From Amycolatopsis sp. NBC_01480 (GTDB taxonomy: Bacteria > Actinomycetota > Actinomycetes > Mycobacteriales > Pseudonocardiaceae): DNA of 64,000 nt. Location of the stretch: NCBI RefSeq assembly GCF_036227205.1, contig NZ_CP109442.1, positions 9,610,001 to 9,674,000 on the forward strand, written 5' to 3'. Positions within the stretch are counted from its first letter, which is position 1. The number at the start of each line of letters is the position of its first letter. The position numbers and the translations under genes are program-made. Shown here one piece after another: positions 17,021 to 24,796 of this stretch. The notes under the pieces were generated by a model. It searched no databases and was not told the DNA's origin. It worked only from the letters and a program-made list of their open reading frames with translations.

Positions 17021-18461
17021 CGTCGTCGGTGGCACTGTCGGACCGGCGGAAAGCCTCGGAAATGTTCCACGACCGGCCGCGAGTGTCCACATCGCACACC
17101 CGCACGAAGACGCCGTTGTCCGCGGTGTGGCCGTGCAGGGCCAGGTGCAGCCGCGCCGGGCCGAACACCTCCACGTCCTTCGGCAGCGGGGCCGAGGTGA
17201 AGGTGATCACGTCCGCCCGCGCTTCCAGCTCGCGGTTGTCGACGCTGCCCGCCCCGGCCGACATGTGGTTCCCGCCCACCGAGGGGGTGGGATCGGCGGG
17301 ATCGTAATGAAATTCGACCAGCCGCGACTCGCTCGGGCCTTCGGCGCGCGTCTCGGGAAGCGAGCCGTCCACGTTCGGGTACAGCGTCCAGTCGACGGTT
17401 TCCGGCGGCCAGCTCGGCAGGCTGCGCCACTCGTCGGCGCCGGTGACGTACACCCGGACCTTCGAGTCCCGGCGCGCGCCGGTTTTCCCGAGGTGGCAGT
17501 CGAACCAGGCCAGTGCGTCCGCGTCGGTCACCTTCGCGGCCTTGACCGCCGTGTCGAGGTGGGTCCACGGCCCCACGGTCAGGGCGACCTCGGGATTGTG
17601 CGCCGAAAGCGTGGCGTACTGCTCCATCGTCTGGTCGAGGAAAACGTCGCGCCACCCGCCGATCAGCAGGGTCGGGACGGTGACGCCGGCCAGCACGGAC
17701 GTGGCGCGGTACGAGTCCCAGAACGGGTCCTGGAGGTCGTCGTGGGCCAGCCACTCGGAAAACCACGCGCCGCGCCCGTTCAACGCGGCCGCCGCGGCAT
17801 CGGCGGCCGAGGACGGGCGGCTGAGCGCGGCCGCCGTCCGCCGGCGCGCGGCGACCATCTCACGCAGGCCGCGGAGCCCGCCGGTCCCCTGCGCCTCGAC
17901 CGCCGCGCTCCAGCCCAGGAAGTCGGCCAGCGCCAGGGCCCCGCCGCCGCGGACGGCCCGGGCGAAGTCGTGCGGCCCCACCAGGACAACACACGCGCGC
18001 AGTTCGGGTGGCGGGTCCTGGAGCAGCGCCCACTGCGTCCAGCCGAGGTAGGAGCCGCCCAAGGTGGCCAGCCGGCCGTCGAACCAGGACTGCTCCCGCA
18101 GCCAGGCCACCGCGTCCTGGGCGTCCGCGGGTTCCTGGGCGATCGGCCGGAACGGCCCGGTCGAGCCGCCGGTGCCCCGCACGCTCTGCACCACCACGTG
18201 GTACCCGCGCCCGGCCAGCATCCGGCCGTGGAACAGGCTTTCCGGCACTCCCCGGCCGTACGGCGACCGGACGAGCACTGTGCCCAGCGCGTCGCCCACC
18301 GGCGCGTAGTGGTCGGTCACCAGGACGGCGCCGTCTCGTGTGGACACTTCGAGGCCGCGCTCGACGGTGTACCGGTTGCGGACCGGCTCCAGGCCCATCA
18401 GCTTGCCCTGGACGCGGTCCACGGTCCGGGCCAGCCGGCCGGCGGTTCTGTTCTGGGGCAT
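16266..18461 (-). CDS. CocE/NonD family hydrolase, 3' end lost
   Basis: The start at ATG 18461 has a strong AAGGAG. Codons 1 to about 490 encode an X-Pro dipeptidyl-peptidase-like acyl hydrolase: RSPYGRG, QSVRGTGGS, the nucleophile region LGGSYLGWTQW, IGGWRDVF (Asp), and VGPWTH (His). A C-terminal jelly-roll follows to AHRFPAG at about 16985, where members normally continue GHRxRxxVSSG for some 60-70 more residues. Here the frame instead runs to 16266 as a meaningless out-of-frame reading of the esterase gene. The conserved end is missing, so function is doubtful. A MarR regulator is divergent at 18551. Confidence 0.7.
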   Translation of the reverse strand: MPQNRTAGRLARTVDRVQGKLMGLEPVRNRYTVERGLEVSTRDGAVLVTDHYAPVGDALGTVLVRSPYGRGVPESLFHGRMLAGRGYHVVVQSVRGTGGSTGPFRPIAQEPADAQDAVAWLREQSWFDGRLATLGGSYLGWTQWALLQDPPPELRACVVLVGPHDFARAVRGGGALALADFLGWSAAVEAQGTGGLRGLREMVAARRRTAAALSRPSSAADAAAAALNGRGAWFSEWLAHDDLQDPFWDSYRATSVLAGVTVPTLLIGGWRDVFLDQTMEQYATLSAHNPEVALTVGPWTHLDTAVKAAKVTDADALAWFDCHLGKTGARRDSKVRVYVTGADEWRSLPSWPPETVDWTLYPNVDGSLPETRAEGPSESRLVEFHYDPADPTPSVGGNHMSAGAGSVDNRELEARADVITFTSAPLPKDVEVFGPARLHLALHGHTADNGVFVRVCDVDTRGRSWNISEAFRRSDSATDDGVAELDLETSPCAHRFPAGGRARRGGGARRRRVFGRLDRGFPQRAGAQPVHCLGHLPEQPGAGQPARPGRGRGRGGSPGEAGGPGRHQHQHGAQAGPGPAAPVREGPGGHQERRRVRRAEARQRPGQAAPDGHPGAADPGAEAAGRLRARRRFRPGRQAGQPPAAHLRRGRRVRRREHPVPGAARRRDVRRQHRRREVGHPVPAGARIGLPDRPGQGGRLGRLGRRLPGRDGRGDQRRQAVRPRGEPRPEQ

Positions 18462-18509
18462 GTGTTCTCCTTCGAACCGTGCCCGCTCCTGAGCCACGCG
18501 GACCCGCTA

Positions 18510-18530
18510 TAGTAGATGGGTAGTCTACTA
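18510..18530. promoter_or_regulatory. MarR operator palindrome
   Basis: TAGTAGA (18510-18516) / TCTACTA (18524-18530) with a 7-nt spacer, centred between the divergent CocE and MarR genes. A nested GTAG-T-CTAC lies at 18520-18528. Confidence 0.65.
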
Positions 18531-18550
18531 GTTGACGAAATGAGCTGACC

Positions 18551-19057
18551 ATGGCGGACGGCGACGCAGCCGCGATCACCTGGGATCAGTGGCGAGCGGC
18601 GCGCCCCGATCTCGACCTGGCCTCGATGACCTTGTTCGGCGGGCTCAAACGCGCCCACGCCATGCTCGAACTGCTGCTCGAACCGGTCTTCGAGACCTCG
18701 CCGATCAGCTCGGCCGAGTTCGACGTGCTGTTCCACCTGCGCCACGCGCCGTCCCCGGTGATCGCCCGGCGGCTGGCCCAGACCATGGACAAGTCCGCGG
18801 CCGCGCTCAGCAAGACCCTGACCAAGCTGGAGCAGCGCGGGCTGGTCCAGCGGGTGGCGAACCCGGCGGACAAGCGCAGCGCGCTGGTCACGATCAGCGA
18901 GCAGGGGGCGGCCGCGGTCGACGAGGTCATGCCCCGCCGCCTGGTGCTCGAAGGCGAGGCCATCGCGACGCTGACCGATCGGCAGTGCGCCGACGTGGCC
19001 CGCGCCTTCCGCGTGATCGGGAACGCGCTGGGGTCCACGGCGCGGGTGCGCGGCTGA
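18551..19057 (+). CDS. MarR family transcriptional regulator
   Basis: 168 residues. The winged helix includes SSAEFDVLFHL, VIARRLAQTMDKSAAALSKTLTKLEQRGLV (HTH) and the wing DKRSALVTISEQG. The N-terminal 30 residues form the usual dimer helix lead. The Shine-Dalgarno is weak. It probably represses itself and the divergent CocE hydrolase through the 18510-18530 palindrome. It ends 4 nt from the convergent EAR-repeat gene. Confidence 0.9.
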   Translation: MADGDAAAITWDQWRAARPDLDLASMTLFGGLKRAHAMLELLLEPVFETSPISSAEFDVLFHLRHAPSPVIARRLAQTMDKSAAALSKTLTKLEQRGLVQRVANPADKRSALVTISEQGAAAVDEVMPRRLVLEGEAIATLTDRQCADVARAFRVIGNALGSTARVRG

Positions 19058-19061
19058 CCCG

Positions 19062-20150
19062 TCACCACGAGTAGGCGCACGAATCGGTGCGGAAACGCGC
19101 GTCGGGCGTCAGGCTGTTCGAGACGATCAGCAGCTGCTCCCCGTCCCGCTCGACGACCGTCACGTCCGTCCCGCCCGCCGTGGGGAACCGGCCGATCTCG
19201 ACGAGCTGATCGCCGTCCCACCGGTAAACCTGCGACTCCAGGGCGGTGACGGGTTCTTCGCGCGAGCCGCGGATGAAGTTGACCCGCACCAGGTGGGTGC
19301 TGCCTTCGTGCTCCACCACGGCGAACTCGCGGGCCCCGGTGCCGGTCAGCACCTGGTGCGGTTCGAAGTGATCGCCTTCCCAGCGCAGCAGCCGGGAGTC
19401 CGCGTCCAGCACGGCGCAAGCCAGGAACAGCTGCCCGGACGCGGAGAACGTCGCGAAGGCTCGGCTGCCGCTCTCGACCAGCTCCTGGTGCCGGACGAAA
19501 CCCTCGCCGTCCCAGCGGTAGAGCACGGCCGGCCGGACGTGGTCCGCGTGCGCCAGGTAGTGCGCTCCCCCGGCGGTGAAGTGGTGCCAGTTGTAGGCCC
19601 AGGCCGACGGGATCTCCTGGAACGGCACGAACCGGCCGCCGCTCCACTCGAAGATCACCGAGGGCCGGTTGCGCTCCTGCAGGTGCGGCAGGGCGACGCC
19701 TTGGGCGAGCGCGAGGAAATGCCGGTCGCCGATGACGAAGTGGCGCCACTGTTTCGCGGCGAAGCCCGGGAAGAGCTGGAACGGCTCGAAGGCCTCTCCG
19801 TTCCAGCGGTGCACGAACGAATCGGTCTCGTACTCGTACGGCCCGTGCCCGGAGCGGATGCTGGCGACCGCCAGGTAGGCGCGGCCCTTGATGGTGAAGA
19901 ACTCCGCGTCCTCGCCGCCGGGCGCCGGGATCCGCTGGTACTCGGCGTATTCGCCGTCCCCGACGTCTTCCCGGCGCAGCAGGAGCAGGTCCGTGTCGCT
20001 GTCGCCGCCGTTCATGCCCGCGGGGGTGCCGGGGGCGTCGAGCGCCAGTTGCGGGATGGCCAGGTAGGAGAACCCGTCCAGGTCGAACGACTCGACCGCG
20101 CGCGCCCCGGAGGTCGCCAAGCGGAAGCGTTCGGTCAAAACCGGTGACAC
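19062..20150 (-). CDS. EAR/EPTP-repeat beta-propeller protein
   Basis: 362 residues from GTG 20150, chosen because GGGGAG lies 9 nt upstream; an ATG at 20174 is possible. The protein is seven repeats of about 48 residues. Each has a WxGxxFxxxQ-like strand, then F/H-x-I-G/D-x-x-x-FLA: for instance HRWNGEAFEPFQ, FEWSGGRFVPFQ, YRWDGEGFVRHQ, RWEGDHFEPHQ, YRWDGDQLVEIG. This is the epitempin/LGI1-type seven-bladed propeller, normally a protein-interaction surface. There is no signal peptide, so it is predicted cytosolic. Its start is 69 nt from a divergent TetR gene, so the two may be co-regulated. Confidence 0.85.
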   Translation of the reverse strand: MSPVLTERFRLATSGARAVESFDLDGFSYLAIPQLALDAPGTPAGMNGGDSDTDLLLLRREDVGDGEYAEYQRIPAPGGEDAEFFTIKGRAYLAVASIRSGHGPYEYETDSFVHRWNGEAFEPFQLFPGFAAKQWRHFVIGDRHFLALAQGVALPHLQERNRPSVIFEWSGGRFVPFQEIPSAWAYNWHHFTAGGAHYLAHADHVRPAVLYRWDGEGFVRHQELVESGSRAFATFSASGQLFLACAVLDADSRLLRWEGDHFEPHQVLTGTGAREFAVVEHEGSTHLVRVNFIRGSREEPVTALESQVYRWDGDQLVEIGRFPTAGGTDVTVVERDGEQLLIVSNSLTPDARFRTDSCAYSW

Positions 20151-20183
20151 CGTGCCGCACTCCCCTCTCTTCATGCGTATTGT

Positions 20184-20198
20184 TGGAACAAAGTTCCA
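20184..20198. promoter_or_regulatory. TetR operator palindrome
   Basis: Perfect inverted repeat TGGAAC-AAA-GTTCCA in the 68-nt divergent gap between the EAR-repeat and TetR genes, 20 nt upstream of the TetR ATG. Confidence 0.65.
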
Positions 20199-20218
20199 GC
20201 CAGGTCAGGACGGAGCCC

Positions 20219-20890
20219 ATGGCGACCAGCAAGCAGCGCACCGAACGGCGCGCGGACGCCCTGTCGAAGGAGCGGATCGTCGAGGCGGCGATCGGGATCC
20301 TCGACGCCGACGGCGAGCGCGCGCTGACCTTCCGCGCGCTCACCCGGCGCCTGGCCACCGGGCCCGGGGCGATCTACTGGCACGTCGAGAACAAGGGCGA
20401 CCTGCTCGCGGCGGCCACCAGCCACGTGATCGGCCAGGTGATGACCGACGTGCCCGCCGGCACCGAGCCGCGCGAGGCGATCCGCACCATGGCGCTGGGC
20501 CTGTTCGACGCGATCGACGCGCATCCGTGGGTGGGCGCCCAGCTCGCCGGGGAGCCGTGGCAGTTCGCCATGCTGCAGCTGTTCGAAGGCATCGGCGGCC
20601 AGCTCATGGCGCTCGGCGTGCCCGGACCGGCGCAGTTCGGCGCCGCGTCCGCGCTGGTGAACTACGCGCTCGGCGTCGCCGGGCAGAACGCCGCGAACGC
20701 CCGGCTGGTCCCGCCCGGGACGGACCGGACCGCCTTCCTTTCCGGCGTCGTCGACCAGTGGGTGCGGCTCGACCCGGCGCAGTACCCGTTTGTGCATCGG
20801 ATCGCGAAGCAGCTGGTCGAGCACGACGACCGCGACCAGTTCCTGGCCGGGGTCGACCTCATCCTGGCCGGCGTCGGCACTCTCGGTTAG
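20219..20890 (+). CDS. TetR family regulator with TetR_C domain
   Basis: 223 residues from ATG 20219 (GGAG upstream). The N-terminal HTH reads SKERIVEAAIGILDADGERALTFRALTRRL with recognition helix TGPGAIYWHVENKGDLL, the signature of the TetR_C (tetracycline-repressor-like) branch. The C-terminal domain is helical and binds an unknown ligand. It probably controls the divergent propeller gene through TGGAAC-AAA-GTTCCA. Confidence 0.9.
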   Translation: MATSKQRTERRADALSKERIVEAAIGILDADGERALTFRALTRRLATGPGAIYWHVENKGDLLAAATSHVIGQVMTDVPAGTEPREAIRTMALGLFDAIDAHPWVGAQLAGEPWQFAMLQLFEGIGGQLMALGVPGPAQFGAASALVNYALGVAGQNAANARLVPPGTDRTAFLSGVVDQWVRLDPAQYPFVHRIAKQLVEHDDRDQFLAGVDLILAGVGTLG

Positions 20891-20919
20891 GCGCACTCTC
20901 TTCACCGCCTCTCGCGTGA

Positions 20920-21795
20920 TCACTCGGAGTAGAACAGCTTTTCCGGGGCGTGGACGAGGATCTCGGCCCGGTCGGCCTCGTCCGGCGCCCAGTCCGCCAG
21001 CTGGTTGAGCAGTTCGCCGGTGTCGCGCCGGCCGTTGGGCAGGTGCGGCCAGTCCGAGCCCCAGATCAGCCGGTCGGGCCGCGCCGCGACCAGCGCCCGG
21101 CCCAGGGGGTCCACAGTGGACAGCGGCTGGTCCTGGGCGATGCGGTACGGCCCGGACAGCTTGAGATAACCGTTGCCGCCCTTGAGCAAACCGAGCAGCC
21201 GGGCGGTGTCGGCGTCGGTCAGCCCGTCCGAGGTCTTCATGTAGCCCATGTGGTCGATCACGAACACGTCCTCGAAATCGGCCAGGAACGGCAGCAGGCT
21301 CCGGACCACCAGGCCCGGGCTGTAGAACTGGAGGTGCCAGCCGCGGGGGCGGGTCCGCCCGGCCATCGCGCGCACGTAGCCGATCAGGTCCTCGACCGGC
21401 CAGTCCGCCCGCGCGAACAGGTCGAGCCGCAGGGCGCGCACGCCGGCCTCGTGCAGGCGGTCGAGTTCGGCGTCGGTCGTGGTGTCCTCGACCCGCGCCA
21501 CGCCCCGGCACCGCGGGCCGATCTTGCGCATCGCGTCGAGCAGGAGGCGGTTGTCCGTGCCGTAGTAGGTCGGCTGGACCAGGACCATCCGCGAGATGCC
21601 CAGCCGCTCGGTGAGCTGGAGGTAGGCGTCGATCGTCGCGTCGGGGAAGGTGTACAGCGGCTTCGCCACGGCCGGGTAGCCGGGCTCGAACACGTGGAAG
21701 TGGGTGTCGCAGGCGAGTCCGGGCATCCGGTAGCGCGGCTGCGTGACGGTGGCGGCCGGCCGCATCGGCAGGGTGTGGGCGAATTCGGGGGGCAT
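20920..21795 (-). CDS. Amidohydrolase 2 family (LigI-like TIM-barrel) hydrolase
   Basis: 291 residues. The first metal motif is D-x-H-x-H-like, ACDTHFHVFEP; later come VLVQPTYYG, RLDLF, VIDHMGY and the Asp motif WGSDWPH close to the end. These match the amidohydrolase-2 group that includes 2-pyrone-4,6-dicarboxylate lactonase, so lactone hydrolysis in aromatic-acid breakdown is a reasonable guess. It is the last gene of a three-gene operon, 7 nt after the aldolase, with AGGA before the ATG. Confidence 0.85.
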   Translation of the reverse strand: MPPEFAHTLPMRPAATVTQPRYRMPGLACDTHFHVFEPGYPAVAKPLYTFPDATIDAYLQLTERLGISRMVLVQPTYYGTDNRLLLDAMRKIGPRCRGVARVEDTTTDAELDRLHEAGVRALRLDLFARADWPVEDLIGYVRAMAGRTRPRGWHLQFYSPGLVVRSLLPFLADFEDVFVIDHMGYMKTSDGLTDADTARLLGLLKGGNGYLKLSGPYRIAQDQPLSTVDPLGRALVAARPDRLIWGSDWPHLPNGRRDTGELLNQLADWAPDEADRAEILVHAPEKLFYSE

Positions 21796-21802
21796 GGGCG
21801 TC

Positions 21803-22603
21803 CTATCCGGTCGGGCCGAGTGCCTGGGTGAGCTGCTCGGCGCGGGCCAGCGCGGCTTGGTGGAGCAGGCCGTTGTCGTTGCCCGTCATGATCAGCGGGG
21901 CGGCGCCCAGTTTCAGGAATTCCGTCAGCAGCGCCGGGTCGCCGATGCCGCCGACCATCAGGGGTTTGCCGTGCCGGCGGCAGGCGTCGGCCAGTTCGGC
22001 CACCGCGGCCCGCACGCGGGGATCGCCGTACTGGCCGGGGACACCCAGCTCGGCGGTGAAATCGTTGGCGCCGAAGGCAATCAGGTCGGCTCCGTCGACC
22101 GCCGCGATCTCGTCGGCGGCGGCGACCCCGGCCGGGGTCTCGATCAGGATCTGCACCACCACGCGCTCGTCGAGCGCGGGATTGAGCTGCGCGGCGGGGA
22201 TCGGCCGCATGCCGAACTGCGGCACCATCGCGGTCTGCGAGCGCGAGCCGTGCGGCGGGAAGCGGCAGGCCCGCGCGACGTCCAGGGCCTGCGCGGCGGT
22301 CTCGATCCGCGGGGCGATGATGCCGTTCGCGCCGCCGTCGAGCAGCCGGCCGATCAAACCGTATTCCCGCTCGGGGATCCGGACGAAGTCCATCAGGCCG
22401 AGCTGGGCGGCGGCGAGGCTCATCGCCACCGCGGTGTCCGCGGACATCGTGGAGTGCTCGAGGTCGACCATGACGCAGTGGTGCCCGGTGGTGGCGGCGA
22501 GGTGCACGATCTCGGTGCTGCGCGCGCCGCGGATGGCCAGCATCAGGGTCAGCTCGCCGTCGGTGAGACGGTCGAGGAAAGCGTTGTGGCGTGGTTGTTC
22601 CAT
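21803..22603 (-). CDS. HpcH/HpaI aldolase family protein
   Basis: 266 residues. Family marks: HCVMVDLEHSTMS (HpcH Asp-Glu-His region), DFVRIPE, GANGIIAPRIET with the catalytic Arg-Glu region, VQILIETPAGV (metal-binding Glu), and the Asp in FGANDFTAELG. Class II aldolases of this type split 4-hydroxy-2-oxo acids into pyruvate and an aldehyde. ATG 22603 follows GAAGGA. Next to the LigI-like hydrolase it could form the last step of a meta-cleavage-like pathway. Confidence 0.87.
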   Translation of the reverse strand: MEQPRHNAFLDRLTDGELTLMLAIRGARSTEIVHLAATTGHHCVMVDLEHSTMSADTAVAMSLAAAQLGLMDFVRIPEREYGLIGRLLDGGANGIIAPRIETAAQALDVARACRFPPHGSRSQTAMVPQFGMRPIPAAQLNPALDERVVVQILIETPAGVAAADEIAAVDGADLIAFGANDFTAELGVPGQYGDPRVRAAVAELADACRRHGKPLMVGGIGDPALLTEFLKLGAAPLIMTGNDNGLLHQAALARAEQLTQALGPTG

Positions 22604-22617
22604 GTCCTTCACCCCCT

Positions 22618-23793
22618 TCAGCGGCCGGTCGGGTAGCAGACGCCGGTGAGGCCCGGCACGTCCACGCGCGTGGGGTCCCAGCCCGCTTCTGCCAGCGCCG
22701 CCACGGCCACGTCGACCACCGCGCCGGACAGCAGCTGGCGCGGGTCCTCCATCACCACGCGCAGGCGGGTGACCAGCGCCCGCAGGTCCGCGGCGGACCG
22801 GACCACCGGCATCTCGCCCACCTCGGTGACCGCCGGGTCGGCGACGTCCGGGAAGAGCACGCCGGACGGGCTGTAGCGGGGGTAGCCGTCGAACATCAGC
22901 CCGCCGAGCTCCACGGTCGCGCGGGTGGCGCACCACAGGCCGCGCAGGGGTTCCTCCAGGGCGATGACCTCGGACAGGTCGCCGTCGACCGGGGTGGGGA
23001 AGGTCGGGGCGTGCGGGGCGAGGTACATCCGCTCCAGCGGCAGCTTGTCCTCCGAGGCGCCGAGGATCAGCGTCGCCACGCTGCTGGTCGTCCAGGTGAC
23101 GCCCGCGGTGGCGCGGCCCTGCTTGCCGGCGATGACGACCATCGCCTCGGCCCAGTCGATCTGCTGCGCGCGCAGCCAGCGGCCGATCCGGAAGCTGATG
23201 TCGAGGCCGGCCAGGAAAAACGTCGCGACCATCATGTGGTTGACCGGCACCGGAAGCTCGACGTCGCCGCCGCCTTCGAGGTAGTCGGTGCGCAGGGTTT
23301 CCGCGGTGAGGTACTGCTCGTCGGCGAGCGCGGCGGTCAGATAGCGCTCGGTCACGGCGCAGGAGTAGTCGACCAGGTCGGCGATCTGCTGTTCCCGCCC
23401 CCGGTAGGCCTCGACGGCGATCCGGTCGCGCCACAGCTCGGCGCTGCCAGTGGCGCGGCAGCTCCGGACCTCGGCCAGCAGCCGCTCGGCGTCGGCCCGC
23501 CAGCCGCCGTCGCCCAGCACCTCGCGCAGGTACACCAGGCTCGCCACGGCCGGCCCGAGGTGCGAAACGGCGGTCAGCTCCTTGAACCCCCGCGGCGACA
23601 ACCGATACCCCTCCACCACCGGCGGCCGGCCCCCACCCGGGTAGATCGCGAAGTCCGCCCCGGTCGCGACGATCAGCGGCGTGTCCCGCGTGTTCTGCGC
23701 GAACGACCGGGCCAGGTGCCGCCCGATGCTGTCCGGATCGGACGTGTAGGTGGTGAACAGCCTGATCAGCTCCGGGCTCCCGGGCGCGCTCAT
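22618..23793 (-). CDS. Conserved-looking protein of unknown function
   Basis: 391 residues that I cannot place in a family. Codon use is normal for the genome, so the gene is real. The protein is mostly helical by eye, soluble, without signal peptide or membrane segment. Notable segments are LIVATGADFAIYPGGG, LPVPVNHMMVATFFLAG, GVTWTTSSVATLILGAS and FDGYPRYSPSGVLFPD. It is the first gene of the operon with the aldolase (14-nt gap) and the amidohydrolase, so it may catalyse or support a step in the same pathway. Confidence 0.75.
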   Translation of the reverse strand: MSAPGSPELIRLFTTYTSDPDSIGRHLARSFAQNTRDTPLIVATGADFAIYPGGGRPPVVEGYRLSPRGFKELTAVSHLGPAVASLVYLREVLGDGGWRADAERLLAEVRSCRATGSAELWRDRIAVEAYRGREQQIADLVDYSCAVTERYLTAALADEQYLTAETLRTDYLEGGGDVELPVPVNHMMVATFFLAGLDISFRIGRWLRAQQIDWAEAMVVIAGKQGRATAGVTWTTSSVATLILGASEDKLPLERMYLAPHAPTFPTPVDGDLSEVIALEEPLRGLWCATRATVELGGLMFDGYPRYSPSGVLFPDVADPAVTEVGEMPVVRSAADLRALVTRLRVVMEDPRQLLSGAVVDVAVAALAEAGWDPTRVDVPGLTGVCYPTGR

Positions 23794-23890
23794 CCGGCCG
23801 CCCCATCGCGGTCAGGCATCACATCGATCTCCCTTGTCGCCGTGCTTTCCACGACCATTAGAGATCGGTTTTCCCAAGCAGGGCAAGGAA

Positions 23891-23922
23891 TCCACCGTTA
23901 CCATCGACGATGTCCACCGTTA
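23891..23922. promoter_or_regulatory. Two direct repeats upstream of the aldolase operon
   Basis: TCCACCGTTA occurs at 23891-23900 and 23913-23922, exactly 22 bp apart, with the small palindrome CATCGACGATG between. Two helical turns of spacing suggests two activator monomers on one DNA face. They lie about 100-130 nt upstream of the first gene of the aldolase operon. Confidence 0.5.
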
Positions 23923-23984
23923 GTGGGACTGACGCCGGTGGACGACGGCTGCTTGCTGCGGTGGTTCCGGTGCGGTGATCCGGC

Positions 23985-24757
23985 TCAGACCGTCTTCATC
24001 ATCCCGCCGTCGATCACCAGGTCCGCGCCGCTCATGTTGGCCACCTTCCCGGAGGCCAGGAACATCACCAGCGCCGCGATTTCCGCCGGGTCGGCGAATT
24101 CGCCGGTGGACAGGCCCACGCTGGCCGGCAGCCGGTCCTTGAACTCCGCCAGCTCGCTGCCCGCGCGCCGGGCGAGCAGGTCGCCGGGTCCGCCGGCCGA
24201 GGTCCACAGGTCGGTCCACACCGGACCGGGCGAGATGGTGTTCACCCGCGGGCCCTGGCCGCCGAACTCCTCGGCCAGCGCCTTGCCGAGGTTCGTCACC
24301 GCGGCCTTGACCGCGGATTGCGCGATCAGCCGCGGCTGGGGCAGCTCGCGTTGACAGAGCTGATGTTCACCACCGCGCCACGGCGTTCGAGCAGGCTCGG
24401 CAGCGCGGCCCGCGTGGCGCGGACGTTCGACATGAACGTCACGTTGAACGTGTGCAGCCAGGCCTCGTCGTCGAGCTGCAGGAACCCGCCGGCCGGGGTC
24501 GAGGTGCCCGCGATGTTGTTGACCAGCAGGTCGATCCCGCCGTGCTGGTCGAGGGCGTGCTGCACCACGCGCGCGGGCTCGTCGGGCCGGCCGAGGTCGG
24601 CCTCGATCACGTCCGGGGTCAGCTCCTTCAGCGAGCCGGTGACGGTGCGGCTGGCCGCGACGACCGTGAACCCGTCTTCGGCGAGCGCCCGGACTATCGC
24701 CGGCCCGATCCCCCGTCCGGCTCCCGTCACCACAGCGATCCGCGTTGTCTTCGTCAT
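23985..24757 (-). pseudogene. Short-chain dehydrogenase with a frameshift and no catalytic Tyr
   Basis: From ATG 24757 (GGGGAG upstream) the N-terminal half is a normal SDR: TGAGRGIG cofactor loop, LLVNNIAG, and NISSVNA with the catalytic Ser. One base is missing near 24345-24350, so the frame stops at 24326. The second half continues in another frame to 23985 (VNTISPGPVWTD, FLASGKVANMSGADLVIDGGM). Once repaired, the YxxxK motif reads QSAVK, with Gln where the catalytic Tyr should be. Two separate faults argue for a genuinely dead gene. It follows the TPR gene by 39 nt. Confidence 0.8.
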
Positions 24758-24796
24758 CAGGAATGTCTCCCCTTGTGCGGGCTCGAGCACCGGTGT

